DNA of 64,000 nucleotides, from NCBI GenBank assembly GCA_016792845.1, contig JAEUKH010000050.1:124001-188000 (forward strand), given 5' to 3'. A program made the translations under genes and the position numbers. The notes under the pieces were generated by a model that saw only the letters and a list, made by a program, of their open reading frames with translations, was not told the DNA's origin and did not search any database. This document shows positions 9,372 through 18,318 of this stretch, piece by piece (the first letter of the stretch is position 1; each line of letters starts with the position of its first letter). The DNA is from Myxococcales bacterium (lineage in GTDB: Bacteria > Myxococcota_A > Polyangia > Polyangiales > Ga0077539).

Positions 9372-10196
9372 TCAGTATCCTGAGGTGCCTACGCCGCCCG
9401 AGACGATGGCCACGCTGCTGCTGGCGCCGAGCCGTGTGGCGCCGTGGGCGACCATGAGGTCGGCGTCGGCCGCGGTGCGCACCCCGCCGCTGGCTTTGAC
9501 GCCGAGCTCGGGGCCGACGGTGGCGCGCATGAGGGCGATGTCTTCGGCGGTGGCGCCGCCCACGCCGAAGCCGGTGCTGGTCTTGACGAACTGCGCGCCG
9601 GCCGCTTTTGAGAGCGCGCAGGCGATGAGCTTCTCTTCGCGAGAGAGCATGCCCGTTTCAAGAATGACCTTCACCGTGCGGCCCTGCGAGGCGCCCACCA
9701 CCTTGGCGATGTCATCGAGCACGAGGGCATAATCTTTCGAGCGGAGCGCGCCCACGTTGAGCACCATGTCGATCTCGTCGGCGCCCGCGCGAATGGCCTC
9801 GGTGGTCTCAAAGGCCTTCGCGTTCGGGGTCATGGCCCCCAGCGGGAAGCCCACCACCGCGCACACCGCCACGGTGCTGCCGCGCAGCTGTTCGCGGCAA
9901 AAGGGCACGTTGGCGCTGTTGACGCAGACCGAGAAGAAGTGCCACGCCATCGCCTCAGAGCAGAGCTTGCGGAGGTCGTCGCGGGTGGCGTCGGGCTTGA
10001 GCAGGGTGTGATCGATGATGCGCGCGAGGTCGGGGCGGGGCTGGCCCTTGGGGCCCTGGGGCGCGACGGCGCCGCTCGCTGCGCCGCGCGAAACTTGCGG
10101 CACCACGCTGCCTTTGGGGGCCTGCGGGGTGCCACCCAGTTCGTGCTGAACGCGCGCCACCACCGCGTCTACGAGACGGTCGAGATCGTTTGCCAT
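9372..10196 (-). CDS. deoC: Deoxyribose-phosphate aldolase
   Basis: Cleaves 2-deoxyribose 5-phosphate to acetaldehyde and glyceraldehyde 3-phosphate in deoxynucleoside catabolism. The Schiff-base lysine sits in FVKTSTGFG, the second active-site lysine in VKASGGVRT and the key aspartate in DEIDMVLNVGAL, as in the DeoC family. The start chosen is the ATG giving MANDLDRLVDAVVARV; an upstream in-frame codon at 10220 would add eight residues. The protein has an N-terminal extension of about 60 residues, partly Gly/Pro/Gln-rich (GTPQAPKGSVVPQ), before the usual family start at RPDLARIIDHTLLKPDATRD. Its pathway partners punA and cdd lie about 13 kb away on the other strand. Confidence 0.95.
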   Translation of the reverse strand: MANDLDRLVDAVVARVQHELGGTPQAPKGSVVPQVSRGAASGAVAPQGPKGQPRPDLARIIDHTLLKPDATRDDLRKLCSEAMAWHFFSVCVNSANVPFCREQLRGSTVAVCAVVGFPLGAMTPNAKAFETTEAIRAGADEIDMVLNVGALRSKDYALVLDDIAKVVGASQGRTVKVILETGMLSREEKLIACALSKAAGAQFVKTSTGFGVGGATAEDIALMRATVGPELGVKASGGVRTAADADLMVAHGATRLGASSSVAIVSGGVGTSGY

Positions 10197-10273
10197 GATG
10201 AACGCCCGCGAGGCTACCACAGCCCGGCATTCTCTGGGGGCCGCGCATATGCTAACCGAGACGGCGAGAGCCG

Positions 10274-11323
10274 ATGTTTCCCCCAGCGAGTGAGCAGCTT
10301 CAGCGAGCCTTGGCCAATCAGATTCAGCGCCTCCCGCGCGGCGTGTTGGCGCGCCTGGCAGGCCCCCCGGCGCGCGCCCCCGAGGGCTACCCGATGGACG
10401 CCGAGGTGCAGTTCCTGTTTCGCCTCGGGCGCCTGGTGGGGCAGATGCCTTCGCACAGCTACCCCGTCGAGGTCGCGCGGCGTCGCTTCGAGGTGACCCT
10501 GCGCCTGGCCACGGGCCCCTACCGCCGCGGCCTTCACGTGTGGGATCAACAACTTACCGGTGACGCTTCGCACCTCAGGGTGCGGGTCTACCGCCCGGCC
10601 TCGCGCCCCGCGGGCAACGCCGCCACGGTGTTCTTTCACGGCGGCGGCTTTGTGTTGGGCTCGCTCGACTCCCACGACGACCTCTGCCGCACGATCGCCC
10701 TCGACGCCGACTGCGTGGTGGTCGCGGTGCAGTATCGGCTCGCGCCTGAGGCGCCCTTCCCGGCGGCGTACGACGACGCGGTGGCCGCGTTTCGCGCCGT
10801 CGCCGCGTCGGCTGCGTCGTTCGGGGCGCGGGCCGATCGGCTCGCGGTGGCGGGCGACTCGGCGGGCGGCAACCTCGCGGCCGAGGTCGCGTTGGCCACA
10901 CGTCACGACGCCCTCCGCCCGAGGGCGCAGTGGCTGATCTACCCGGCCACTGACTTTACCCGCAGCGCGCCGTCACACGCGATGTTCCTCGACCTCGATG
11001 TGCTCTCGAAGGCGACGCTCGATTGGTTCCTCGACGCGTACGTGCCTGACCCGGCGATGCGCCGCGACGCGCGGTGTTCGCCGTTGTTCATTGAAGACCT
11101 CGGCGGGCTCCCGCCGGCCGTGGTGCAAGGGGCTGGCTTCGACCCTTTGCGCGACGAAGCGCAGCGCTACGCCGAGGCCATGCGCGCCGCCGGGGTCGGG
11201 GTCGAATTTCGCTGCGAAGAGGGCTTGCCGCACGGTTGGGCGTCGATGCTGGGCCCGAGCTCGAGCGCCCGCTCGGCGGTGCAATGGGGGGTCTCGCGGC
11301 TCGCCGCGGCGCTGCACCGGTGA
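10274..11323 (+). CDS. Alpha/beta hydrolase of the hormone-sensitive-lipase family
   Basis: Predicted carboxylesterase (349 aa) of the HSL/bacterial family IV esterases. The oxyanion motif HGGGF (FFHGGGFVLGS) is followed by the nucleophile elbow GDSAGG (VAGDSAGGNLAAEVAL), the acid residue in GAGFDPLRDEAQRYAEAM and the catalytic histidine in EEGLPHGWASML. No signal peptide is visible, so it is probably cytoplasmic. The next gene starts with a GTG that overlaps this gene's TGA stop (GTGA), showing translational coupling to a putative 2OG-Fe(II) oxygenase. The true substrate is unknown. Confidence 0.92.
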   Translation: MFPPASEQLQRALANQIQRLPRGVLARLAGPPARAPEGYPMDAEVQFLFRLGRLVGQMPSHSYPVEVARRRFEVTLRLATGPYRRGLHVWDQQLTGDASHLRVRVYRPASRPAGNAATVFFHGGGFVLGSLDSHDDLCRTIALDADCVVVAVQYRLAPEAPFPAAYDDAVAAFRAVAASAASFGARADRLAVAGDSAGGNLAAEVALATRHDALRPRAQWLIYPATDFTRSAPSHAMFLDLDVLSKATLDWFLDAYVPDPAMRRDARCSPLFIEDLGGLPPAVVQGAGFDPLRDEAQRYAEAMRAAGVGVEFRCEEGLPHGWASMLGPSSSARSAVQWGVSRLAAALHR

Positions 11324-12054
11324 GCGCCTTCGTCGAGGGCGCCGTCGACGGTGCCGCGCTCGAATCGTTAGCAAATCACCGCGCGTTGCGCGTGACCGGG
11401 TGTTGGCCTGAGCCGCAGTGCGAGGCCATGACGGCGCGGGTGCTCGCCGCCCGCGGGAGCCTGACCCCGGCCTTCAACGCCGAGCAATTCTCGCTGGGGC
11501 GCGCGTTCTATACGCACCTAGAGAGCGCCGCGACCCGCGCGTATTTCGCGCACGCGGCCGAGAGCGACGCCACCGTCGAGGCGGTGCTGCCGGGCTTCCA
11601 GCACACGCTGCGGGGGCTCTTGGGGGCGCTCCTGGGGGCTGAGGTGCGGCCGCGGCGCGGGTGGTGCGGGCCTGGCGTGCATGTGTTTGACCCGGGCTCC
11701 AAGGTGGCGCGGCTCGGGGGTGTGGTTCACTTCGACCTTGAGGGCTTGAGCGCATGGCAGCGGGCCCAGCGGGTGCCTGCGGTGACCTTGGTGGTGATGT
11801 TGCAGACGGCCTCGCGCGGCGGCGGGTTGCGCCTCTGGCCGACCCGCTACGACGGGCGCGACGAGGCCGGGCTCACCCCTGACGAGCGGGCCCCCGGGGC
11901 GGCCGAGACGCTCTCGTATGGGGTCGGCGATCTGGTCTTGATCGAGAGCCGACGGCTGCACCAGATCGAGCCCTTCGGAGGTGACCGCGCGCGGGTGAGC
12001 GCGACCCTTCATGCTGCGCAGATCGATCGCAGAACCTGGGAGAGCTGGTTTTGA
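11320..12054 (+). CDS. 2OG-Fe(II) oxygenase-like protein
   Basis: A 244-residue protein that looks like a prolyl-4-hydroxylase-type double-stranded beta-helix enzyme. The predicted iron triad is HxD in GVVHFDLEGLS (about residue 136) and a distal His in RRLHQIEPFGGDRARVSATL, where the following Arg would bind 2-oxoglutarate. The start is taken as GTG at 11320, inside the GTGA overlap with the esterase stop; the open frame extends upstream over the esterase but that part is out-of-frame shadow. The segment GGGLRLWPTRYDG fits the usual loop between strands. The substrate is unknown, and the coupling with the esterase suggests a shared small-molecule pathway (inference). Confidence 0.65.
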   Translation: MSAFVEGAVDGAALESLANHRALRVTGCWPEPQCEAMTARVLAARGSLTPAFNAEQFSLGRAFYTHLESAATRAYFAHAAESDATVEAVLPGFQHTLRGLLGALLGAEVRPRRGWCGPGVHVFDPGSKVARLGGVVHFDLEGLSAWQRAQRVPAVTLVVMLQTASRGGGLRLWPTRYDGRDEAGLTPDERAPGAAETLSYGVGDLVLIESRRLHQIEPFGGDRARVSATLHAAQIDRRTWESWF

Positions 12055-12289
12055 AGAATCGGCGGCGCCGCGTGCCGGTTGTGCTTGCGGCGTTACACCC
12101 GACGACCCACCCTCCGCGATTACAGACCAGAGAGCGTCGGTGATTGGGTGTGATCGCAGCGCGATCGATCTACGGGCAATGGGCGGACCCCGTGAGCGCC
12201 ACAGAGGAGGGCGCGGCAGTCGGGGGTTGAGCGGTTGACCCTGTTGTGATCTCGCAACGCTGCGGCGGTGTTCTCTTCGTAACGTGACA

Positions 12290-12306
12290 GCCCCGAGGTG
12301 AGGGGC
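12290..12306 (+). promoter_or_regulatory. Short inverted repeat before the SPFH gene
   Basis: A 5-bp perfect inverted repeat (GCCCC, seven-base loop, GGGGC) lies 20 bases before the SPFH start codon, in a 272-base gap (12055-12326) with no other coding signal. It could be a leader hairpin. The likely ribosome-binding site AAGGTG is at about 12314. The call is weak because short GC inverted repeats are common in this base composition. Confidence 0.25.
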
Positions 12307-12326
12307 GTCGCGTAAGGTGTTTTGTC

Positions 12327-14291
12327 ATGTTGCAGGTGTCGCTGCTCGTTGCAGTCGCGGCGGTTGTGGCCTTTGTGCTTTGGGGTGTCCGCTATCTTGC
12401 CAACGATCGCGTCGGGATCGTCGAGAAGCGTTGGAGCGCCAGCGGTTCGATCGAACATGGGGTGATCGCGCTCCGCGGAGAGGCGGGCTTTCAGCCATAT
12501 CTCTTGCGCGGCGGCCTTCACTGGCTCATGCCGCTTCAATACAAGGTTCATCGCGTCCCGTTGGTGACCATCGCGCAGGGGTCGATCGGGTATGTGTTCG
12601 CGCGCGACGGCGCCCCGCTCGGTCAGACTCAGGCCTTGGGGGCCAACCTGGTGGCCGATGACTTTCAAGACGCCGAGGGCTTTCTCGGCAAGGGTGGGCA
12701 GCGCGGGCCGCAGCGCAGGGTGCTCCGCGAGGGCACCTATGCCATCAACCTCGCGCAGTTTGTGGTGCTGACCCGAGAGCGGGTCTATTCGGTGAACCTT
12801 GAGCGCGATGAAGACGCCATCGTGCGCCGCATGGTCGCGACCATCGAGGCCCGCCACGGCTTCACCCCCGTGGTCTTCGAGGGCGCCGCCGACGAGGTCG
12901 GCATCGTCACGGTGCACGAAGGCCCGTCGCTCTCGCAGGGCGAGCTCATCGCGCCCATCGTGGGAGACGAGCCCAACGATGGGGCGCGGTATCACAACAA
13001 CTTTCAAGACCCTGAGCGCTTCCTCGCGGCGGGGGGCAAGCGGGGGCGGCAGCTCCAGGTGTTGACCGAGGGCACCTGGTATCTCAACTGTCTCTTCGCC
13101 ACGGTTGAGCGCATCGCCAAGACGGTGCTCGAGGTCGGCACCGCTGGCGTGGTGGTGTCGTACACCGGCCACACCGGGGCAGACCTCTCGGGCACCGATT
13201 ACAAGCACGGCGAGCTCGTCTCGCGGGGCGCCCGAGGCGTGTGGAGCGAGCCCCTCTTGCCGGGCAAATACGCCTTCAACACCTACGCGGGCAAGGTGGT
13301 CGCGGTGCCCACCACCAACTTCATTCTCAAGTGGAATCGCCGCGAGGTCGGCGCCCACCGCTTCGATGAGAACCTCGCCGAGGTCTCGCTCATCACCAAA
13401 GACGCGTTCGAGCCATCGCTCCCGCTCAGCGTGGTGGTGCACATCGATTATCGGAAGGCCCCGCTGGTGATTCAGCGCTTCGGCGACATCAAGCGCCTGG
13501 TCGAGCAGACCCTCGACCCGATGGTCGCGGCCTATTTCAAGAACATCGGCCAGACGCGTACGCTGATCGAGCTCATTCAAGACCGCAGCGCCATTCAGGC
13601 TCGGGCCAGCGAAGAGATGAAGGCCAAGTTTGCGCACTACAACCTCGAACTCGAAGAGGTGCTGATCGGCACGCCGACCTCGGCGGGGGCCGACTCGCAC
13701 ATCGAGATGATCCTCGCGCAGCTCCGGCAGCGGCAGATCGCTGAAGAGCAGATCGAGACCTTTCAGCAGCAGCAGAAGGCCGCCGTGCAAGAGCGGGCGC
13801 TGCGCGAGGCGGTGGCCCGGGCCGAGCGCCAGAAGGCCCTCACCGAGTCAGAGCTGCAGGTCGACATCGAGCGAAACAAGGGCCGCGCCGACTATCAGCG
13901 GGCCCTCGAACAGGCCGCCCAGATCAGGGCCCTGGCCGAGGCCGAGGCCGACAAGGCCGCGCGCATCGGGGTGGCCCAGGCCGTGGCCGTCGAAGAGCAG
14001 GTGAGGGCCTACGGCGGGCCCCGCTTTCAGGTGGTCGAGCGGGTGATGTCGCGCTTCGCAGAGGCCGTCGAGAAGAGCGGGGCCGAGCTCGTCCCGAGGG
14101 TGATGGTGGGCAGCATGGGAGACAAGGGGGTGGGCGTCATCGAGGGGCTCATGGCCCTGATGGTGAGCGAAAAGCTCGGTGATGTCGAAGTGTTGCCGAA
14201 GACCGAGGGCGAGGGCGTGAGGCTCCGTGAGGCGCTCCGCGCGTCGCTCGCGGCGCCTCCCAACGCGGGCGCGTCGCGGGGCGCTCAGTGA
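12327..14291 (+). CDS. SPFH/band 7 (flotillin-like) membrane protein
   Basis: A 654-residue membrane-scaffold protein. Residues 1-24 form one transmembrane anchor (MLQVSLLVAVAAVVAFVLWG). An extended beta region has two copies of a pattern of the type FQDxxxFLxxGGxRGxQ (about 111-128 and 226-243: DDFQDAEGFLGKGGQRG and NNFQDPERFLAAGGKRG). The SPFH domain proper (about 330-480) contains PLSVVVHIDYRKAPLVIQRF. A long Ala/Glu/Gln-rich coiled coil (about 480-590; QQQKAAVQERALREAVARAE) precedes a Gly-rich end (VMVGSMGDKGVGVIEGLMAL). Such proteins oligomerise at membrane microdomains. The C-terminus overlaps the convergent membrane-protein gene by 7 bases. No NfeD partner is present, so the specific role is open. 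Confidence 0.85.
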   Translation: MLQVSLLVAVAAVVAFVLWGVRYLANDRVGIVEKRWSASGSIEHGVIALRGEAGFQPYLLRGGLHWLMPLQYKVHRVPLVTIAQGSIGYVFARDGAPLGQTQALGANLVADDFQDAEGFLGKGGQRGPQRRVLREGTYAINLAQFVVLTRERVYSVNLERDEDAIVRRMVATIEARHGFTPVVFEGAADEVGIVTVHEGPSLSQGELIAPIVGDEPNDGARYHNNFQDPERFLAAGGKRGRQLQVLTEGTWYLNCLFATVERIAKTVLEVGTAGVVVSYTGHTGADLSGTDYKHGELVSRGARGVWSEPLLPGKYAFNTYAGKVVAVPTTNFILKWNRREVGAHRFDENLAEVSLITKDAFEPSLPLSVVVHIDYRKAPLVIQRFGDIKRLVEQTLDPMVAAYFKNIGQTRTLIELIQDRSAIQARASEEMKAKFAHYNLELEEVLIGTPTSAGADSHIEMILAQLRQRQIAEEQIETFQQQQKAAVQERALREAVARAERQKALTESELQVDIERNKGRADYQRALEQAAQIRALAEAEADKAARIGVAQAVAVEEQVRAYGGPRFQVVERVMSRFAEAVEKSGAELVPRVMVGSMGDKGVGVIEGLMALMVSEKLGDVEVLPKTEGEGVRLREALRASLAAPPNAGASRGAQ

Positions 14292-16270
14292 CGCAAACGC
14301 CAGCGCCGCGCGGGCGCTGACCCGAGGAGCTCGGCGCGCCAGGCTTGGGCGAGGGCCTCGTCGCGGCGGCCGAGGGCCAAGAGGCTCTCGGCGTAGTCGA
14401 GACGGAGCCCCGCCGGAGCCCCGTCGCGGTACTCTGCGAGGGCCCGGTCGAAGTGTGCGACCGCCTCGGCGTGGCGGCCCTCGCGGGCGGCCAAGGCGCC
14501 TCGCAGCGCGTGCCAGTTGCCGTCAGGGTGCGCGCCCTCGGAGCGGTCGGCGCAGCGGCGCGCCAAGGCGAGCTCCCCTCGGGCCAGGGCCACCCACGCG
14601 GCCTCGGTGACGAGCGCGGGCGTTCGGCTCTCGGCGCAGAGCGCGCGCAGCAGCGGGGTCGCCGCCTCGGGGCGCCCGCAGGCGCTGCGGGTGATGGCCT
14701 CGAAGAGGGTGAGGTGCTCGGCCTCGGGGGTCAGCGCCCGCAGCGTCGCGAGCTCGGCGCGCGCGGCGTCGCAGCGCGGAGGCAGCGCCTCAGAGAGCTG
14801 GGCGAAGCGAAGCTCGCAGCGCGCGAAGAGGTCGAGGCGCGGGCCCGGAGCGGCGTCGGCGCGCACGAAATACACCCGCTGCGCGTCGGCGTAGCGGGCC
14901 GCCCAGGCGGGGTCGTCGCGGAGCGTGCGGCAGAGCGGGCTGTCTCGCGAGACCAGCGCGTGGCGGAGGTCGAAGCGCGCGCGCAAGGCCTCGAAGACCG
15001 CGGGGTCGACGGCGCTGCGACGGGCGAGAAAATACGCCTCGGCGTCGAAGTAGGTGGGCGTGCGGCCGTCGATCAAGATGCGGAGCTGGGGCGTGAGGTG
15101 CCAGAGGAGCCAGCCGCCGTCGGCGTAGTCGTTCCAGAGGTTGCCGGTGACGCCGAGGCGCGCGATGGCCTGGGTCGAGGCCGTCGGGAGGATCATCGGG
15201 TTCAGGCCCACCCCCATGCGCTCCATCGGCGTGGCGCTCGCGAAGCGATGGTAGGCCGCCAGCGGCAAGAGCGCGGCCCCGAGCCGCCAGGGCCACAGGG
15301 CGCCCCGCTGGAGCCCCGCCACGCTCGCGACGAGCCAAGGTACGTTGAGCATCACGGCGAGCCCCAGAAAGCGCCTCGCCGAGGCTGCAAGGGCCAAGGC
15401 CAGGGCGGCCCTGAGGAGATCGTCGCGCCGCGGGCGCACCCCGACCGTCGCCCCCGCGAAGACGATGCCCAGCGCCGCCCACGCCCACAGGGCGCCATCG
15501 CTGCGCGCGGGGTCGAGGGTGGCCCAGCTCCCGGGCTGCATCTCGACGATGCGTCGGGTGCTCTCAGAGTCGACGTGGGCGCCGATGTTCCCGAAGGCGG
15601 CGAGGCCGAGGGGGTTGCTCAGCGTCGCGAGGCCCAGGGCGAGGGTGAGGGCGAGGTGGCGGGGGCGCGCGTCGGGGCTCCAACGGGCCTGGGTCAGACT
15701 GATGAGAAATAGCGGCAAAACAAGCACAAAGCTTGAGTGCATCTGCGCCCAGAGGAGCTGCGTGACCGCGAGGGCGAGGGCGAGCCGCGTGGCGCGCGCG
15801 GGCCGCGATTCGAGGGCATACGCGCGGGTCAGCCAGAGCGCGAAGGGCACGCCCACGAGGTCGGTGAGGTGTGGGCGGGGCTGAAAGCGACTCGCCGCGG
15901 CGGCCAGGGCCACGAGCGGGGCGAACACCCACGCCGACACGTCGGCCTCGGGCGCCGCGTCTCTCGCGAGGCGAAAGAGCCACCACGCCGCGGCCAGCGC
16001 CGCCGCCGCGGGGAGCCAACAGAGCAGCGCGAAGCCGCCGAGGTGATGAAGCGCGTAGAGGCCCAACTCGGCGAGCCACTCGTGGCTGAGAAAGGGCCGC
16101 TGCCCCATGCTGAAGGCGCCGGTCTCGGGGTTGCTGAGCGCCCCGTGGGTGAGCACCTGTCGCGCGTTGTGCAGGTGCCAAGGCAGGTCGGTGTCGTAAA
16201 GGCGATGAACCCGAGTGGCCGCGAAGGCCGCGAAGAGGGTGAGCGCGAAGACGCGCGCGGTGCGGGTCAT
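14285..16270 (-). CDS. Polytopic membrane protein with C-terminal TPR-like region (copy 2 of tandem pair)
   Basis: A 661-residue membrane protein starting at MTRTARVFALTLFAAFAATR, with many hydrophobic helices over the first 360 residues. The first extracytoplasmic loop has LYDTDLPWHLHNARQVL, which resembles the acidic-residue loop of GT-C glycosyltransferases. A conserved segment after the membrane part (about 375-413) reads GNLWNDYADGGWLLWHL then LIDGRTPTYFD. Residues about 480-661 are Ala/Leu/Arg-rich and TPR-like (WHALRGALAAREGRHAEAVA). It is paralogous to the upstream gene in all these parts, and its ATG overlaps that gene's TGA (ATGA). The open frame continues to 17869 upstream, but that extension is antisense-like Arg/Pro-rich sequence over the neighbouring gene and is not coding. 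Enzyme activity is not proven; a GT-C-like glycosyltransferase role is inference. Confidence 0.75.
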   Translation of the reverse strand: MTRTARVFALTLFAAFAATRVHRLYDTDLPWHLHNARQVLTHGALSNPETGAFSMGQRPFLSHEWLAELGLYALHHLGGFALLCWLPAAAALAAAWWLFRLARDAAPEADVSAWVFAPLVALAAAASRFQPRPHLTDLVGVPFALWLTRAYALESRPARATRLALALAVTQLLWAQMHSSFVLVLPLFLISLTQARWSPDARPRHLALTLALGLATLSNPLGLAAFGNIGAHVDSESTRRIVEMQPGSWATLDPARSDGALWAWAALGIVFAGATVGVRPRRDDLLRAALALALAASARRFLGLAVMLNVPWLVASVAGLQRGALWPWRLGAALLPLAAYHRFASATPMERMGVGLNPMILPTASTQAIARLGVTGNLWNDYADGGWLLWHLTPQLRILIDGRTPTYFDAEAYFLARRSAVDPAVFEALRARFDLRHALVSRDSPLCRTLRDDPAWAARYADAQRVYFVRADAAPGPRLDLFARCELRFAQLSEALPPRCDAARAELATLRALTPEAEHLTLFEAITRSACGRPEAATPLLRALCAESRTPALVTEAAWVALARGELALARRCADRSEGAHPDGNWHALRGALAAREGRHAEAVAHFDRALAEYRDGAPAGLRLDYAESLLALGRRDEALAQAWRAELLGSAPARRWRLRH

Positions 16271-18318
16271 GGCGCGGCTCCGAGGGCGCGCAGGAGCTGA
16301 ACGGCGCGGGCTCCGGCGCCGGTGACCTGGGCCCGTCGCGCCTGGTCGAGGGCCTCGGCGGTGTCGCCAGAGGCGGCGAGGGCGCGGGCGTAGTCGAGGC
16401 GCAGGCCCCAAGGGGCGTCGTCTCCGGCGCGGGCGACGGCGTCGGCGTAGCGGTCTCGGGCGAGGGGGTAGTCTTGGGCCGCGACGGCGAGGGCTCCGGC
16501 GAGGCTGAGGGTCTGCGGGTTGACCTCGCGGGCGAGCGCTTCGGCGCCGCAGCGGGCGGCGAGGGTGTTCTGACCGAGCTCGAGGGCGATCCAGGCGCTC
16601 GCGGTGGCGAGGCCGGGGTTCTGGTACGCGTCGTCGCAGCGTCGCGCGAGGGGGGCGAGGGCGCGCTCGGGGGCGCCGCAGCGGGCGCCGATGGCGGCGG
16701 CGACGAGGTCGAGGTAGGCGGCCCCGGGGGTGAGCGTCGAGAGGGCGCCGAGTTCGCTCTGCGCTTCGGCGCAAAGTGTAGGTGTATTGAGACGTTGCAA
16801 GACGGCCGTGAGGTCGGTCTCGCAGCTCCCGAGCACCCGCAGGGGGTGCCGCGCGGCGGCCGAGCCCCGGGGCACGAAGTACACGCGCAAGGGGTCGACG
16901 TAGGCGATGACCCAGGCGGGGTCGTGGAGCCGCGCGACGCAGAGCGGTTGGGCGCGTCGCACGAGGATGTGGTCGAAGGTGTAGCGCCGGGAGAGGGCGT
17001 CCCACGCGGCGGGCTCGGCGGCGCTGAGGCGTGCCGCGAAGAAGAGGTCGGCGTCGAAGTACGGCGGGGTCCGCCCGTCGATGAGCACGGAGACGCGGGG
17101 GCGCGGGGCGGCGCCGAGGCGGTACTCGATCCAGCCGCCGTCGGCGTACTCGTTCCACAGGTGGCCGGGGTGGTTGAGGGCCGCGATGGCGTCGACGCTC
17201 TCGACGGGCAGAAACCCGCGGTTGATGCCGTATCCGACGCGCTCGTAGGCCGTGGCCCGGGCGAGGGTGTGCTGCGACACGAGGCCCAGGGTCGCGACGA
17301 GCCACGCCATCGCGGTCGCCGGGAGCTCGCGCTGTGCGCCGAGCGCGCGCGCCATCCACGCGACGTTCAAGAGCGCCGCGAGGCCGAAGAAGCGCCGCGC
17401 CGTCGCGAAGAGCGCAAGACCCAAGAGAAAGCGCGCGAGGTCTGCGGGCCGTGGCCTCACCCCGCGCACCGCCCCGGCGGCCAGCACGAGCAGCATCGCG
17501 GCCCACCAGAGCCCCATCGGCGAGCCCGAGAGGGCCGGGTCGAGGTCGGCCCAACGGGCGGGCTGCATCTCGTCGATGAAGCGCGTCGCGTCGCCGCCGG
17601 CGTGGGTGACGATGTTCTGAAACGCGCCGAAATGAAGCGGATTGCTGAGCGCCGCGAGGCACACCCCGGCGAGGGTGACGAGGGGCCAGCGCCACCAGCC
17701 CGCCTTGAGGCGCCGCGCGGGGTCGAGCCAGGTGATCGCGACGACCGCGGGCAAGAGCACGAAGCTCCCGTGGAGCTGCGCCCAAAGCGCCTGGGTGAGC
17801 ACCAGCCCGAGGGCCCAGCGGGCCGGGTTCGGGCTCGCGTCGAGGCGTCGCGCCGCCAGCACCGCCCACGGCACCGCCACCAGATCGACCAGGTGCGGTC
17901 GGGGCTGAAAGCGCATCGCCGCGACGCTGAGCGCGAGGAGGCTCGCCCCCAAGCGCGCCCAGTCGGGCCCCTCGGGCGCTTCGTCACGGGTGAGGGCCCG
18001 CAGCACGAGCCCCGCCGCGAGCGCGGCCAGCGCCGGGGTGAGGCAGAGCGCCTCGACGCCGCCCCACTCAGACAGCTTGTAAAACAGAAGGTCAGAGAGC
18101 CACTCTTGGCTCCGAAAGCTGCGGTGCCAGAGCGAGAAGGCTGCAAACTCCGGGTTGTCGAGCTGACCCGTGCGGGCGACGGTGCGCCCCACATGAAGGT
18201 GCCAGGGGAGGTCAGAATCGTAAAGAAGATGGACGCGCCCCGCGGCGAAGGCGCCGACCCCGAAGAGCCACGGCCACCAGGCCCGAGCGCGCGAGAGAGG
18301 GCCCACGCCGAGGCTCAA
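16267..18318 (-). CDS. Polytopic membrane protein with C-terminal TPR-like region (copy 1 of tandem pair)
   Basis: A 683-residue paralogue of the next gene. Shared marks are the first-loop LLYDSDLPWHLHVGRTVAR, the hydrophobic N-terminal 360 residues, RFQPRPHLVDLVAVPWA, and the post-membrane pair HLWNEYADGGWIEYRL and VLIDGRTPPYFDADLFF (about 386-423). A TPR-like C-terminal region (about 500-683; DYARALAASGDTAEALDQAR) follows. Both genes and the aldo/keto reductase upstream are joined by 4-base overlaps (stop of the reductase at 18315; start here at 18318), so three proteins are probably made in fixed ratio. The sequence between the two copies has diverged well beyond a recent duplication. Function is unknown; a GT-C fold is suspected from the acidic first loop. 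Confidence 0.75.
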   Translation of the reverse strand: MSLGVGPLSRARAWWPWLFGVGAFAAGRVHLLYDSDLPWHLHVGRTVARTGQLDNPEFAAFSLWHRSFRSQEWLSDLLFYKLSEWGGVEALCLTPALAALAAGLVLRALTRDEAPEGPDWARLGASLLALSVAAMRFQPRPHLVDLVAVPWAVLAARRLDASPNPARWALGLVLTQALWAQLHGSFVLLPAVVAITWLDPARRLKAGWWRWPLVTLAGVCLAALSNPLHFGAFQNIVTHAGGDATRFIDEMQPARWADLDPALSGSPMGLWWAAMLLVLAAGAVRGVRPRPADLARFLLGLALFATARRFFGLAALLNVAWMARALGAQRELPATAMAWLVATLGLVSQHTLARATAYERVGYGINRGFLPVESVDAIAALNHPGHLWNEYADGGWIEYRLGAAPRPRVSVLIDGRTPPYFDADLFFAARLSAAEPAAWDALSRRYTFDHILVRRAQPLCVARLHDPAWVIAYVDPLRVYFVPRGSAAARHPLRVLGSCETDLTAVLQRLNTPTLCAEAQSELGALSTLTPGAAYLDLVAAAIGARCGAPERALAPLARRCDDAYQNPGLATASAWIALELGQNTLAARCGAEALAREVNPQTLSLAGALAVAAQDYPLARDRYADAVARAGDDAPWGLRLDYARALAASGDTAEALDQARRAQVTGAGARAVQLLRALGAAP

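Noticed and set aside
12120..13790. Long minus-strand open frame of 556 codons over the SPFH gene
   Set aside because: It is a high-GC shadow: the plus-strand SPFH frame has a signal, TM helix and family motifs, while this frame is His/Arg-rich with no domain.
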